NCBI GenBank assembly: GCA_008933805.1
Contig: WBUH01000004.1
Coordinates: 1-64,000 of the forward strand
Source: Bacteroidota bacterium
GTDB taxonomy: Bacteria; Bacteroidota; Bacteroidia; UBA8524
DNA: 64,000 nucleotides
Direction of reading: 5' to 3'
Positions 55,941-64,000 of the stretch are shown here, one piece after another. The notes below the pieces were generated by a model. That model did not search any database. It saw only the letters and a list, made by a program, of their open reading frames with translations, and was not told the DNA's origin. Both the position numbers and the translations under genes were made by a program. The stretch's first letter is position 1, and each line of letters starts with the position of its first letter.

Positions 55941-58415
55941 GTGAAAGTAGTTTTAGCCATAGTATGTGTCTTGCTAATTGGGTATGGATGCGGCAAAAAG
56001 GAAAGTATAACTAGCGAAAAGGTTGAAAAAGGAAAAGCACAATTAGACTCGCTAAAAGAAATTGCTTTTGAACTGCAATATAATGATCCTATGGCCAGTG
56101 ATAGTCTGGCAGGGGTTATACATACTCTTTCGGAAAACCTGAGTTATACTAACGGGGTGGCGGAAGCATGGTTTTTAAAAAGCTCCGTTCAGCAACAACT
56201 CGGCAACTACGATTCGGCCATTCTGTTGGCTGAAAAATCACTCGCAATTTTTACCGAAACCGGCGACAAGCCGGGCATAGCCCGCTGTTATAACGATTTA
56301 GGGATTAACTATGATTTTAAAGCCTACTACGATAAAGCTATTGCCAACTATTTAAAAAGCTTAAAGCTGTTTGAGGAATTAAAAGACACCCGTGGGCAAG
56401 CGAATGCTTATAATAACATCGGCTTAATTCATCAAAACCAATCCAACTACCGTGAGGCGGCAAACAACTACCGCAAGGCCTTGGATATTTCGGTTCAATA
56501 TCACCACGAAGACAGCAGGTTAAACACCTTAAACAACATGGGCAGCAACTATGTTGAGCTTAAAAACTACGACTCGGCGTTGCAGTGTTTTAAGGTGGTG
56601 CTTGAGGGGGATTTAAAATCAGGCAATAAGTCATACATCTCTTACTCATACAATAACGTTGGCGAGGCTTATTTGGGCTTGCGCGAGTATGACAAGGCTC
56701 TTGTAAATCTGAACAAATCCAAAGAGCTGAAAGAGGAGCTGGGCAATAGGCGCGCAACTGCTAATACACTTAAAAATCTTGGCCATTTATATCTTGAAAC
56801 AAAAGAATACAGCACTGCTGAAAAGTACTTGCAGGAAGCTTTTGAGGTATCGGTAGAATTGGATTTACCTGAAATAAAAAAGAGCTGCCTTGAGCTGCTG
56901 CACCAATTGAGCGTTGCAACGGGAAAATACAAAGAGGCTCTTGATTACTATAAGCAGGCTGAGGAAGTAAAATATGCCATTAGTTACGATAAGAAGAATG
57001 CTGAGATAAGTGAGCTTGAAAAGGAGTTTGTGCTTGAAAAAGCTGCTAACGACCTTGAAACATCTGTGCAGAAGGGAAAAGTAAGCCGCATGATGGTGAT
57101 TATTTACGGTACAGTAAGTATGTTACTGCTTGCCGTGCTGGGCATTGTGTGGTATTCGTTACGTCAAAAACAAAAAACCAATCGCCTATTGATTACCTAC
57201 CAGCAACAGTTGGAGGAGAAAAACCGATTACTGGAGGAAAAGAATATCGAAATAAACCGTCAGAAAAAAGAAGTGGAAACTGCATTGGCTGCCCGCTCGC
57301 GTTTTCTGTCGTTTATGAGCCACGAAATACGCACCCCGCTAAACGGTATTACCGGCTTGGTGGACTTGCTGCAAACCATGCCGATGGCCGAAGGGCAAGA
57401 CGAGTTTATCAGCGCGCTGAAACAATCGTCTGACAACTTGATGTTGCTGCTAAATAACGTGCTTGACCTTAGCCGTTTGGAAACAGGTAAAGTAGATTTG
57501 GAAGAAATTGGGGTGGACGTAAATAAAATACTACGCGACCAATTGCTGCTGTATAAAGGGAGTGCTTTGCTGCGCGAAACCGAGGTGGATGTTTTTGTGG
57601 GTGAAGATGTGCCTGAAAAATTGCAAGGCGACCCATACCGCTTGGCCCAGATTATATCTAACCTTATTAACAATGCAATAAAGTTTACCAAAGGAGGCAA
57701 GGTATCTGTGCGGTGCACATTAGTGCAACGCCATAATGATACCGCTAAACTGCTTTTTGAAGTGGTTGATACGGGTATTGGTATTCCTGAAGACCAGCTT
57801 AAAAACATTTTGCAACCTTTTGCACAGGCCGAAAGTTATACCACACGCAAGTATGGTGGTACCGGTTTGGGACTTACCATCATCAACCGATTGCTGGCAC
57901 TGATGAACTCACAATTACAAATTAGTAGTAAGCTTGGCGAAGGCTCTCGTTTTTACTTTGAGCTAACCATGCCTGTTTACCGCGCTCCGCTGATTGCAGA
58001 ACAAGGTGTACCTAAAACACCACAAGATGCAGGTCTTGAGGGGCTAAAAGTATTGGTAGTTGAAGATAACACCACCAACATTTTACTGTTTACCCGCATA
58101 TTGGCAGGTTGGAAAACCGAGTATGATGTGGCAGACAATGGCTACAAAGCCCTTGAGTTTGTTGAGCAAAAGGAATATGATATTATTTTGATGGATTTGC
58201 ACCTGCCTAAAATATCAGGGTATGAAACTGCCGAAAAAATAAAACACGGTACCACAGCCAACCGCACTACCCCTATACTTGCCATTACCGCTGCTGATAC
58301 CAGCGAGGTAAACAACCACCCGCTGCGCAGCAACCTAAACCATGTAATGTACAAGCCGGTGTTGTATAAAGAGCTGATGGCGAATATTAAAAAGCTTACG
58401 CGAAGAGAGATTTAA
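55941..58415 (+). CDS. Hybrid histidine kinase with TPR sensor region
   Basis: 824 residues from GTG 55941 (TTG 55920 also in frame). Signal or anchor helix with a lipobox-like IGYGC, TPR repeats over about 40-330 (for example CYNDLGINYDFKAYYDKAI and AYNNIGLIHQNQSNYREA), a TM helix (about 378-398), a coiled coil, HisKA with FMSHEIRTPLNG, HATPase with TGIGIPEDQLKN and GGTGLGL, and a C-terminal receiver domain with Asp in ILMDLHLP. The receiver lacks an output domain, so a phosphotransfer partner is expected elsewhere. Confidence 0.92.
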   Translation: MKVVLAIVCVLLIGYGCGKKESITSEKVEKGKAQLDSLKEIAFELQYNDPMASDSLAGVIHTLSENLSYTNGVAEAWFLKSSVQQQLGNYDSAILLAEKSLAIFTETGDKPGIARCYNDLGINYDFKAYYDKAIANYLKSLKLFEELKDTRGQANAYNNIGLIHQNQSNYREAANNYRKALDISVQYHHEDSRLNTLNNMGSNYVELKNYDSALQCFKVVLEGDLKSGNKSYISYSYNNVGEAYLGLREYDKALVNLNKSKELKEELGNRRATANTLKNLGHLYLETKEYSTAEKYLQEAFEVSVELDLPEIKKSCLELLHQLSVATGKYKEALDYYKQAEEVKYAISYDKKNAEISELEKEFVLEKAANDLETSVQKGKVSRMMVIIYGTVSMLLLAVLGIVWYSLRQKQKTNRLLITYQQQLEEKNRLLEEKNIEINRQKKEVETALAARSRFLSFMSHEIRTPLNGITGLVDLLQTMPMAEGQDEFISALKQSSDNLMLLLNNVLDLSRLETGKVDLEEIGVDVNKILRDQLLLYKGSALLRETEVDVFVGEDVPEKLQGDPYRLAQIISNLINNAIKFTKGGKVSVRCTLVQRHNDTAKLLFEVVDTGIGIPEDQLKNILQPFAQAESYTTRKYGGTGLGLTIINRLLALMNSQLQISSKLGEGSRFYFELTMPVYRAPLIAEQGVPKTPQDAGLEGLKVLVVEDNTTNILLFTRILAGWKTEYDVADNGYKALEFVEQKEYDIILMDLHLPKISGYETAEKIKHGTTANRTTPILAITAADTSEVNNHPLRSNLNHVMYKPVLYKELMANIKKLTRREI

Positions 58416-58461
58416 TTAGGACTGATTTTTCTCAGGTATTTAATCCTCAACCGATATAAAC

Positions 58462-58491
58462 AAAAATGCCACCCTTTGGGGTGGCATTTTT
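58462..58491. terminator. Bidirectional terminator
   Basis: AAAAATGCCACCC with GGGTGGCATTTTT around a short loop, between the hybrid kinase and ahcY, which converge. Confidence 0.93.
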
Positions 58492-58511
58492 TATTTGTAA
58501 GCAGGTATTGA

Positions 58512-59825
58512 TTAATACCTGTATTCGTCGGTTTTGAAAGGACCTTCAACAGTTACACCAATGTATGATGCTTGCTCAGGAGTAAGAGTCTCCAATTTAG
58601 CACCTACGTGGTCAAGGTGAAGGGCAGCCACTTTCTCGTCAAGGTGACGGGGCAATACGTAAACTTTGTTTTCGTATTTACCGTGGTTGCTCCACAATTC
58701 AATCTGAGCAAGGGTTTGGTTACTAAATGAGTTACTCATTACAAACGATGGGTGACCTGTAGCACAACCCAAGTTTACCAAACGGCCTTCAGCCAATACG
58801 ATGATTTCTTTACCATCTACATTGTAAACATCTACTTGAGGTTTAACAGTGTATTTAGTATCGCCGTAGTTAGCATTCAACCAAGCCATGTCAATTTCAT
58901 TGTCAAAGTGGCCTATGTTACACACGATAGATTTATCGCGCATGTTTTTAAAGTGTTGCTCGCCTACGATGCGGAAGTTACCTGTAGCAGTTACTACAAT
59001 GGTAGCTTCTTTAATGGCATCAGCCATAGTTTTTACTTCGTAACCGTCCATCACAGCTTGCAAAGCGCAAATAGGGTCAATTTCAGTAACAATAACACGA
59101 GCACCTGCACCGCGCAATGAAGCAGCAGAACCTTTACCCACATCACCGTAACCTGCAACCACAGCCACTTTACCGGCCATCATAATATCAGTAGCACGGC
59201 GGATAGCATCTACCAAGCTCTCGCGGCAACCGTATTTGTTATCAAATTTAGATTTGGTAACAGAATCGTTAACGTTAATAGCGGGCATTGGCAAAGTACC
59301 TTTGCGTTCGCGGTCTTTCAAACGCAATACACCTGTAGTAGTTTCTTCGCTTATACCGCGGATACCTGCAATAAGGTCAGGGTTTTTATCAAGTACCACG
59401 TTGGTAAGGTCACCACCGTCGTCCAAAATCATGTTCAAAGGTTCTTGGTTCTCACCAAAGTAAATGGTTTGTTCAATACACCATTCGTATTCTTCTTCAG
59501 TCATACCCTTCCAAGCATACACAGGGATGCCGGCAGCAGCAATAGCAGCAGCAGCATGATCTTGTGTAGAGAAGATATTGCAAGACGACCATTGTACCTG
59601 CGCGCCCAATTCAACCAAAGTTTCAATAAGCACCGCTGTTTGGATGGTCATGTGAAGGCAACCTGCAATGCGGGCACCTTTTAGAGGTTTGCTAGGGCCA
59701 AACTCTTTGCGTATGGCCATCAAGCCGGGCATTTCAGCCTCAGCCAAATGAATTTCTTTACGGCCCCACTCGGCCAGCGAAATGTCTTTTACCTTATAAG
59801 AAAGGTGGGTGGTTTTAGTTGTCAT
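58512..59825 (-). CDS. ahcY: Adenosylhomocysteinase
   Basis: Reversible hydrolysis of S-adenosylhomocysteine to adenosine and homocysteine, keeping methyltransferases active. 437 residues. NAD-binding motif [20 protein letters not shown], substrate region [10 protein letters not shown], and the C-terminal tail KTDEYRY, typical of the family. A -7-like TAATTTTG lies on the minus strand at 59859-59852. I see no SAH riboswitch-like fold upstream. Confidence 0.97.
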   Translation of the reverse strand: MTTKTTHLSYKVKDISLAEWGRKEIHLAEAEMPGLMAIRKEFGPSKPLKGARIAGCLHMTIQTAVLIETLVELGAQVQWSSCNIFSTQDHAAAAIAAAGIPVYAWKGMTEEEYEWCIEQTIYFGENQEPLNMILDDGGDLTNVVLDKNPDLIAGIRGISEETTTGVLRLKDRERKGTLPMPAINVNDSVTKSKFDNKYGCRESLVDAIRRATDIMMAGKVAVVAGYGDVGKGSAASLRGAGARVIVTEIDPICALQAVMDGYEVKTMADAIKEATIVVTATGNFRIVGEQHFKNMRDKSIVCNIGHFDNEIDMAWLNANYGDTKYTVKPQVDVYNVDGKEIIVLAEGRLVNLGCATGHPSFVMSNSFSNQTLAQIELWSNHGKYENKVYVLPRHLDEKVAALHLDHVGAKLETLTPEQASYIGVTVEGPFKTDEYRY

Positions 59826-60003
59826 TTAAATTGAAGATTTTTAAAAGTCTGCAAAATTAAAACAATATTTTGGTTAAAAGTTTTACTAAAAGGTTAATAT
59901 GACACAAAATCTGTGGTAAAAAACGCCTCTTTTGTAACCCACACCTGTGCAAAGAATTAATGCACGCCGCCCACACCTATTTTTCTATTTTTACCCCCTG
60001 AAT

Positions 60004-61473
60004 ATGAGCCCCTATTTAATCCTTGGCAGCATAGGCGGATATTTTCTGCTGCTGCTGCTTATAGCGTGGTACACCAGCCGCAAAACCAATGCACAAGGCT
60101 ACTTTTTGGGAAACAAAGCTTCCCCTTGGTTTGCCGTGGCACTGGGCATGATTGGCGATTCATTGTCAGGGGTTACCTTCATTTCGGTACCGGGCAAGGT
60201 GGGCACGGCCTCGCATTTCTCGTACCTGCAACTGGTTATCGGGTTTTGGCTGGGCTATTTTGTAATTGCCTACGTATTGCTGCCCGTTTATTACCGCATG
60301 AACTTAACCAGCATTTACACTTATCTTGAGGAACGGTTTGGCAAAAGTTCACAAAAAACAGGAGCACTGTATTTTATGCTTTCCCGCTTGTTGGGTGCGG
60401 CGGCTCGACTATACCTTACCGCATCGGTAATCCAATACTTTGTGTTTGATAAATTTGGGGTGCCTTTTGGTTTATCCGTTTCTATCATCATCATTCTTAT
60501 TCTGCTGTACACGTATCGGGGGGGTATACAAACCCTTGTATGGACAGATACTTTTCAATCGCTGCTGTTGTTAGGCGCAGTAATGTTTACCATCATCTCT
60601 ATTACCAACAGCATGGATTGGAGTTTGAGTGAAATGATTGGAAACGTGTATAACAGCGAGTATGCGGATGTTTTGGTGTTTGACTGGAAGGGGAAATCGT
60701 TTTGGTTGAAAGATTTACTGGGCGGTATGTTTATCAGCATCACTATGACGGGTTTAGACCAAAACATGATGCAAAAGAACCTTAGCTGCCCCAACCTGCG
60801 CGATGCCCAGAAAAATGTGGTGAGTTTTAGTTTTGTGATGGTTTTGGTAAACGTATTCTTTCTTTCGTTGGGTGCGTTGCTATACATTTACTCTGCACAC
60901 ATCGGGTTTCAGATACCTGCCAAAACTGATGAGTTGTTCCCTCAACTTGCCCTCAACCATTTAGGGTTTGCGGCTGCCATCGCCTTTATTATCGGTTTAA
61001 CAGCTTCAACCTTCTCAAGCGCCGATAGTGTGCTCACTACTCTTACTACTTCTTTTTATATCGACTTTTTGCGGTTAGATAAAAACGAAACACTTACCGA
61101 AGTACAGAAAAACAAGCAACGCCATAATATACACGTGGTGTTTGCCCTGTTGTTACTCGGGGTGATTTTGATATTTAAAGCACTAAACAAACAAGCCATT
61201 ATTGATACCGTGTTTTTAGTGGCAGGATATACCTACGGGCCTTTACTGGGCTTATTTGGCTTTGGCTTGCTTACCAAACGCAGCCTGCACGATGCTTATG
61301 TGCCCATAATATGCGTATTGGCTCCCCTGCTCACCTACTTTATTGCCACCAATGCCCCAAACTGGCTAAACGGCTACCAATTTGGTTTTGAGTTATTATT
61401 ACTTAACGGATTGCTCACTTTTATAGGTTTACAATTAATTGCCGATAAAGCGCATGAAAGACAAATACAATAA
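60004..61473 (+). CDS. Sodium:solute symporter
   Basis: 489 residues from ATG 60004; the frame stays open 57 bases further upstream, but the first TM helix starts here. About 13 TM helices of the SSS family, with GMIGDSLSGVTFISVPGK near the N-terminus and the conserved FIIGLTASTFSSADSVLTTL sodium-site region. The substrate cannot be read from the sequence. Its last 20 bases overlap the next gene. Confidence 0.92.
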   Translation: MSPYLILGSIGGYFLLLLLIAWYTSRKTNAQGYFLGNKASPWFAVALGMIGDSLSGVTFISVPGKVGTASHFSYLQLVIGFWLGYFVIAYVLLPVYYRMNLTSIYTYLEERFGKSSQKTGALYFMLSRLLGAAARLYLTASVIQYFVFDKFGVPFGLSVSIIIILILLYTYRGGIQTLVWTDTFQSLLLLGAVMFTIISITNSMDWSLSEMIGNVYNSEYADVLVFDWKGKSFWLKDLLGGMFISITMTGLDQNMMQKNLSCPNLRDAQKNVVSFSFVMVLVNVFFLSLGALLYIYSAHIGFQIPAKTDELFPQLALNHLGFAAAIAFIIGLTASTFSSADSVLTTLTTSFYIDFLRLDKNETLTEVQKNKQRHNIHVVFALLLLGVILIFKALNKQAIIDTVFLVAGYTYGPLLGLFGFGLLTKRSLHDAYVPIICVLAPLLTYFIATNAPNWLNGYQFGFELLLLNGLLTFIGLQLIADKAHERQIQ

Positions 61474-62152
61474 CGAAACGGAAAAAAGCTGGCCGGTAAT
61501 GAAGATTACCGACTCGTGGCAGATTTTTAAAATCATGGCCGAGTTTGTTCAAGGGTTTGAAAAACTATCGGTAATAGGGCCTTGCGTGTCTATTTTTGGT
61601 TCTTCACGTACCAAACCCGATAACAAATACTATCCCCTTGCCATTGAAGTGGCTGAAAAGCTGTGTGCGGCGGGCTATGGTGTAATGACGGGCGGCGGCC
61701 CGGGTATTATGGAGGCAGGGAACAAAGGTGCCAAAAATGTAGGTGGTAAATCGGTTGGGGTGAATATTGATTTGCCTTTTGAAACAAAACCCAACGACTT
61801 TATAGACCGTGACAAGCTGATACACTTTGATTACTTTTTTGTACGCAAGGTGATGCTGGTGAAATATGCGCAGGCTTTTGTGGTATTTCCGGGCGGCTAC
61901 GGCACATTGGATGAGCTGTTTGAAGCACTTACCCTGATACAAACCCAAAAGATTGATAAGTTTCCGATAGTGTTAATGGGTACAGAGTACTGGCAGGGAA
62001 TGATTGATTGGATACAGAAGGTAATGCTTGAGCGGGAAGGGAATATCAGCGCTGATGATATGTTTTTGTTTAAAACCGCCGACAAGGCCGACGAGGTAAT
62101 AAACATCATTACTGAGTTTTATAAAACCGATGTATTGCAGCCCAACTTCTAA
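61454..62152 (+). CDS. LOG-family Rossmann-fold protein (TIGR00730)
   Basis: 232 residues from ATG 61454, overlapping the symporter end by 20 bases; an in-frame start at 61439 adds five residues. The fold shows GGGPGIMEAGNKGA and the family motif FPGGYGTLDELFEALTLIQ. Relatives are nucleoside 5'-monophosphate phosphoribohydrolases, which release nucleobases (cytokinin-activating in plants). Bacterial substrates vary. Confidence 0.92.
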   Translation: MKDKYNNETEKSWPVMKITDSWQIFKIMAEFVQGFEKLSVIGPCVSIFGSSRTKPDNKYYPLAIEVAEKLCAAGYGVMTGGGPGIMEAGNKGAKNVGGKSVGVNIDLPFETKPNDFIDRDKLIHFDYFFVRKVMLVKYAQAFVVFPGGYGTLDELFEALTLIQTQKIDKFPIVLMGTEYWQGMIDWIQKVMLEREGNISADDMFLFKTADKADEVINIITEFYKTDVLQPNF

Positions 62153-62175
62153 ACGTTTGCTCAATACAAATAAAA

Positions 62176-62203
62176 AACCCTTGTTTGTTACCAAACAAGG
62201 GTT
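62176..62203. terminator. Bidirectional terminator
   Basis: AACCCTTGTTTG (62176-62187) with CAAACAAGGGTT (62192-62203), between the convergent LOG-family and DUF1573 genes. Confidence 0.9.
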
Positions 62204-62227
62204 GTATTAAGTGGTTTATTAATAAGA

Positions 62228-62662
62228 TTATTTGTTAGGGTTTACTACCGCTGGTGTAGGTTGTGAGGTTTTCTCAACCACATTACCTTTAATAGTAAGT
62301 GTTTGCACACCTGCGTTTGAGTTAACAGTTACTGATTTAGTAAAGTTACCCATTGAAGCAGCGTTGTAAACTACTTTTATAACACCGGTTTTGCCGGGCA
62401 TAATAGGTTCTTTGGTGTACTCAGGAACGGTGCAACCGCATGAAGCGTTTGCGCTGTTAATAATCAACGGGGCTTTTCCGGTGTTAGTAAAAAGGAATTC
62501 GTGAGTTGCAGGTACATTTTGAGGAATGTTACCGTAATCGTGCATAATTTCACGGAATTTCATTTGTGGGCCGTCGGTAGGCTGGCTATCAGTACCAACT
62601 TGGGCGTTTGCAGTAAAAATACCTGCCAAAGCAATTGTGAGTGTGAGTAATAACTTTTTCAT
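62228..62662 (-). CDS. DUF1573 domain-containing exported protein
   Basis: 144 residues from ATG 62662, which begins at the signal peptide (MKKLLLTLTIALAGIFTANA); the frame extends to 62695. The mature part is an Ig-like beta fold with FLFTNTGKAPLIINSANASC and CGCTVPEY, the DUF1573 hallmark. The family is common in Bacteroidota; role not known. Confidence 0.92.
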   Translation of the reverse strand: MKKLLLTLTIALAGIFTANAQVGTDSQPTDGPQMKFREIMHDYGNIPQNVPATHEFLFTNTGKAPLIINSANASCGCTVPEYTKEPIMPGKTGVIKVVYNAASMGNFTKSVTVNSNAGVQTLTIKGNVVEKTSQPTPAVVNPNK

Positions 62663-62740
62663 TGATTTGTATGTTTTTATAATTCCTTTTTTCAAATTTT
62701 ATTCCAAAATACCAATACTACAAGAATTTTCTACAAGGCT

Positions 62741-63214
62741 ATGCAAAAAAAACAGCGGGCAACACCATCGCAGGCATGGGTAAAGATACAGAAATATTGT
62801 GCATACCAAGAGCGTTGCCACCGTGAAGTAAGGGATAAATTATACGAAATGGGATTGGTAAGTGAAGACGTAGACGACCTAATAGTGCGGCTTATGGAAG
62901 AAAATTACCTGAACGAAGAACGTTTTGCCCAAGCTTTTGCAGGCGGAAAATTTCGCGTAAAAAAATGGGGGCGGGTGAAAATAGTTCATGAATTGAAGGC
63001 AAGGGATATTTCAGCTTATTGCATCAAACAAGCAATGAAAGAAATTGACGATGTAGTGTATTATGAACAACTGAAACATTTACTATACAAACGCTGGGAA
63101 GAGATGAAAAAGGAGCAAAATATATATGCCCGTAAAAGCAAAACAGGCTCGTACCTTATTGCTAAAGGGTACGAGCCTGTTTTGGTATGGGATATTCTAA
63201 AAGAACTATCCTAA
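62741..63214 (+). CDS. recX: Regulatory protein RecX
   Basis: 157 residues, helical. Modulates RecA filaments. [20 protein letters not shown] and [19 protein letters not shown] are typical RecX repeats. No recA beside it. It overlaps the sigma factor end by 9 bases on the opposite strand. Confidence 0.88.
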   Translation: MQKKQRATPSQAWVKIQKYCAYQERCHREVRDKLYEMGLVSEDVDDLIVRLMEENYLNEERFAQAFAGGKFRVKKWGRVKIVHELKARDISAYCIKQAMKEIDDVVYYEQLKHLLYKRWEEMKKEQNIYARKSKTGSYLIAKGYEPVLVWDILKELS

Positions 63215-64000
63215 GTATGATTTCAAGATTTTGCTTTTTGAAGATTTACGAAGACGGCGTAGTGCTTTTTCTTTAATCTGACGTACGCGTTCGCGGGTAA
63301 GCCCCACTTTTTCGCTGATATCTTCAAGAGTATGTGCTGGACCGCCATCCAAACCGTAGTAGTATTTCAACACATCACGTTCTTTTTCAGAAAGGGTGCT
63401 TATTACACGGTTAATCTCTTTTTGCAACGATTCGTTAATCAAATGCAAATCAGGATGAGGCTCATCGTTGTTATCCAACACACCTAACAAGGTATTGTCT
63501 TCACCTTCTGCCAACGGAGCGTCGATAGAAAGGTGACGGCCGCTGGTACGCAACGCATTTTCAACCTCAGCAGTTGGTATTTCCAACGCATTGGCAATTT
63601 CTTCGGCAGTAGGTTCGCGCTCAAGTTTTTGTTCCAACTCGGCAGCAATGTTACCTATACGGCCTATTGAACCCACTTTGTTAAGCGGCAAACGTACAAT
63701 ACGGCTTTGATCGGCCAATGCCTGAAGGATTGACTGACGAATCCACCATACTGCATACGAAATAAATTTAAAACCACGGGTTTCATCAAAGCGTTTAGCT
63801 GCTTTTATAAGGCCAAGGTTACCCTCGTTAATAAGGTCGCCCAAAGTAAGCCCTTGGTTTTGGTATTGTTTAGAAACTGAAACCACAAACCTAAGGTTGG
63901 CATTCACCAGTTTTTCCAACGCCACTTGGTCTCCTTCTCTGATACGGCGGGCAAGTTCTACCTCCTCCTGCGCATCAATCATCGGCACTTTGCTAATCTC
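63206..64000 (-). CDS. rpoD: Primary sigma-70 factor, C-terminal part (start beyond window)
   Basis: The reading frame runs off the right edge: [19 protein letters not shown] continues upstream of any start, so GTG 63988 is not the real one. Visible: region 2 ([20 protein letters not shown]), region 3 and region 4 with a complete HTH ([20 protein letters not shown]). It is the short, Bacteroidota-type primary sigma lacking the long region 1.1. It reads the TAnnTTTG promoters noted above. Confidence 0.96.
   Translation of the reverse strand, partial: EISKVPMIDAQEEVELARRIREGDQVALEKLVNANLRFVVSVSKQYQNQGLTLGDLINEGNLGLIKAAKRFDETRGFKFISYAVWWIRQSILQALADQSRIVRLPLNKVGSIGRIGNIAAELEQKLEREPTAEEIANALEIPTAEVENALRTSGRHLSIDAPLAEGEDNTLLGVLDNNDEPHPDLHLINESLQKEINRVISTLSEKERDVLKYYYGLDGGPAHTLEDISEKVGLTRERVRQIKEKALRRLRKSSKSKILKSYLG

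Noticed and set aside
1-64000. tRNA genes, rRNA genes, insertion sequences, phage or CRISPR arrays
   Set aside because: None found by eye; a tRNAscan or ISfinder search was not possible here.

Overview
The window reads as chromosomal DNA of a Bacteroidota bacterium, probably from the Chitinophagales/Sphingobacteriales side of the phylum; that placement is inference from gene content, not from a phylogeny. Supporting signs are the MoxR/DUF58/DUF4350/SpoIIM/RDD gene cluster, an IPExxxVDY-type gene beside pyk, LruC-domain lipoproteins, a T9SS C-terminal sorting domain, a PID-CTERM mini-protein, a DUF1573 protein, and promoter-like TAnnTTTG (-7) boxes, in two cases with an upstream TTG at 19 bases. 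Most genes are housekeeping. I found no tRNA, rRNA, insertion sequence, prophage or CRISPR array by eye.

Layout. 1-1600: the N-terminal part of ftsH (cut by the window edge) and, just upstream of it, a small lipoprotein that looks like a free-standing copy of the FtsH periplasmic domain. 1600-5900: kbl, comB and an FAD reductase, separated by unusual non-coding DNA: three composite palindromic repeats and one 425-bp element built almost wholly of nested inverted repeats. 5900-9400: a CNNM/CorC protein, prfB with its programmed frameshift, an amber-interrupted outer-membrane barrel gene, and a VOC protein. 9500-14700: a large uncharacterised gene and a DUF1800/DUF1501 pair with a T9SS tail. 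14700-27900: AcpH-like protein, NADP-isocitrate dehydrogenase, SPOR and thioredoxin proteins, an acyltransferase, an XRE regulator, fumC, an unknown exported protein, a beta-CASP nuclease, the rnc-fabF-acpP operon, and the divergent IPExxxVDY-pyk pair.

27900-39800: an M16 peptidase, then three tandem LruC-domain lipoprotein paralogues (about 7 kb) with conserved ends and divergent repetitive centres, an epimerase and the PID-CTERM mini-protein. 39900-47300: an MlaD/MCE protein, trigger factor with a His-rich tail, a TSUP permease, tsaB, a persulfide-dioxygenase-like/rhodanese fusion, a predicted exported protein and a hydrolase. 47300-55100: an unknown exported protein and the six-gene DUF58-MoxR-DUF4350-DUF4129-membrane protein-SpoIIM run, with an RDD gene divergent from it. 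55100-64000: pdxJ, a TPR hybrid histidine kinase, ahcY, a sodium:solute symporter overlapping a LOG-family gene, a DUF1573 protein, recX, and the primary sigma factor (cut by the window edge).

The least explained parts are the non-coding ones at 1647-5852: long perfect palindromes that keep their ends and core but carry freely varying, fully compensated arms, and the multi-stem element at 4122-4547. Among proteins, the stand-alone FtsH-domain lipoprotein, the mosaic LruC trio and the DUF1800 protein with a Tat-like motif but no hydrophobic core deserve a second look.
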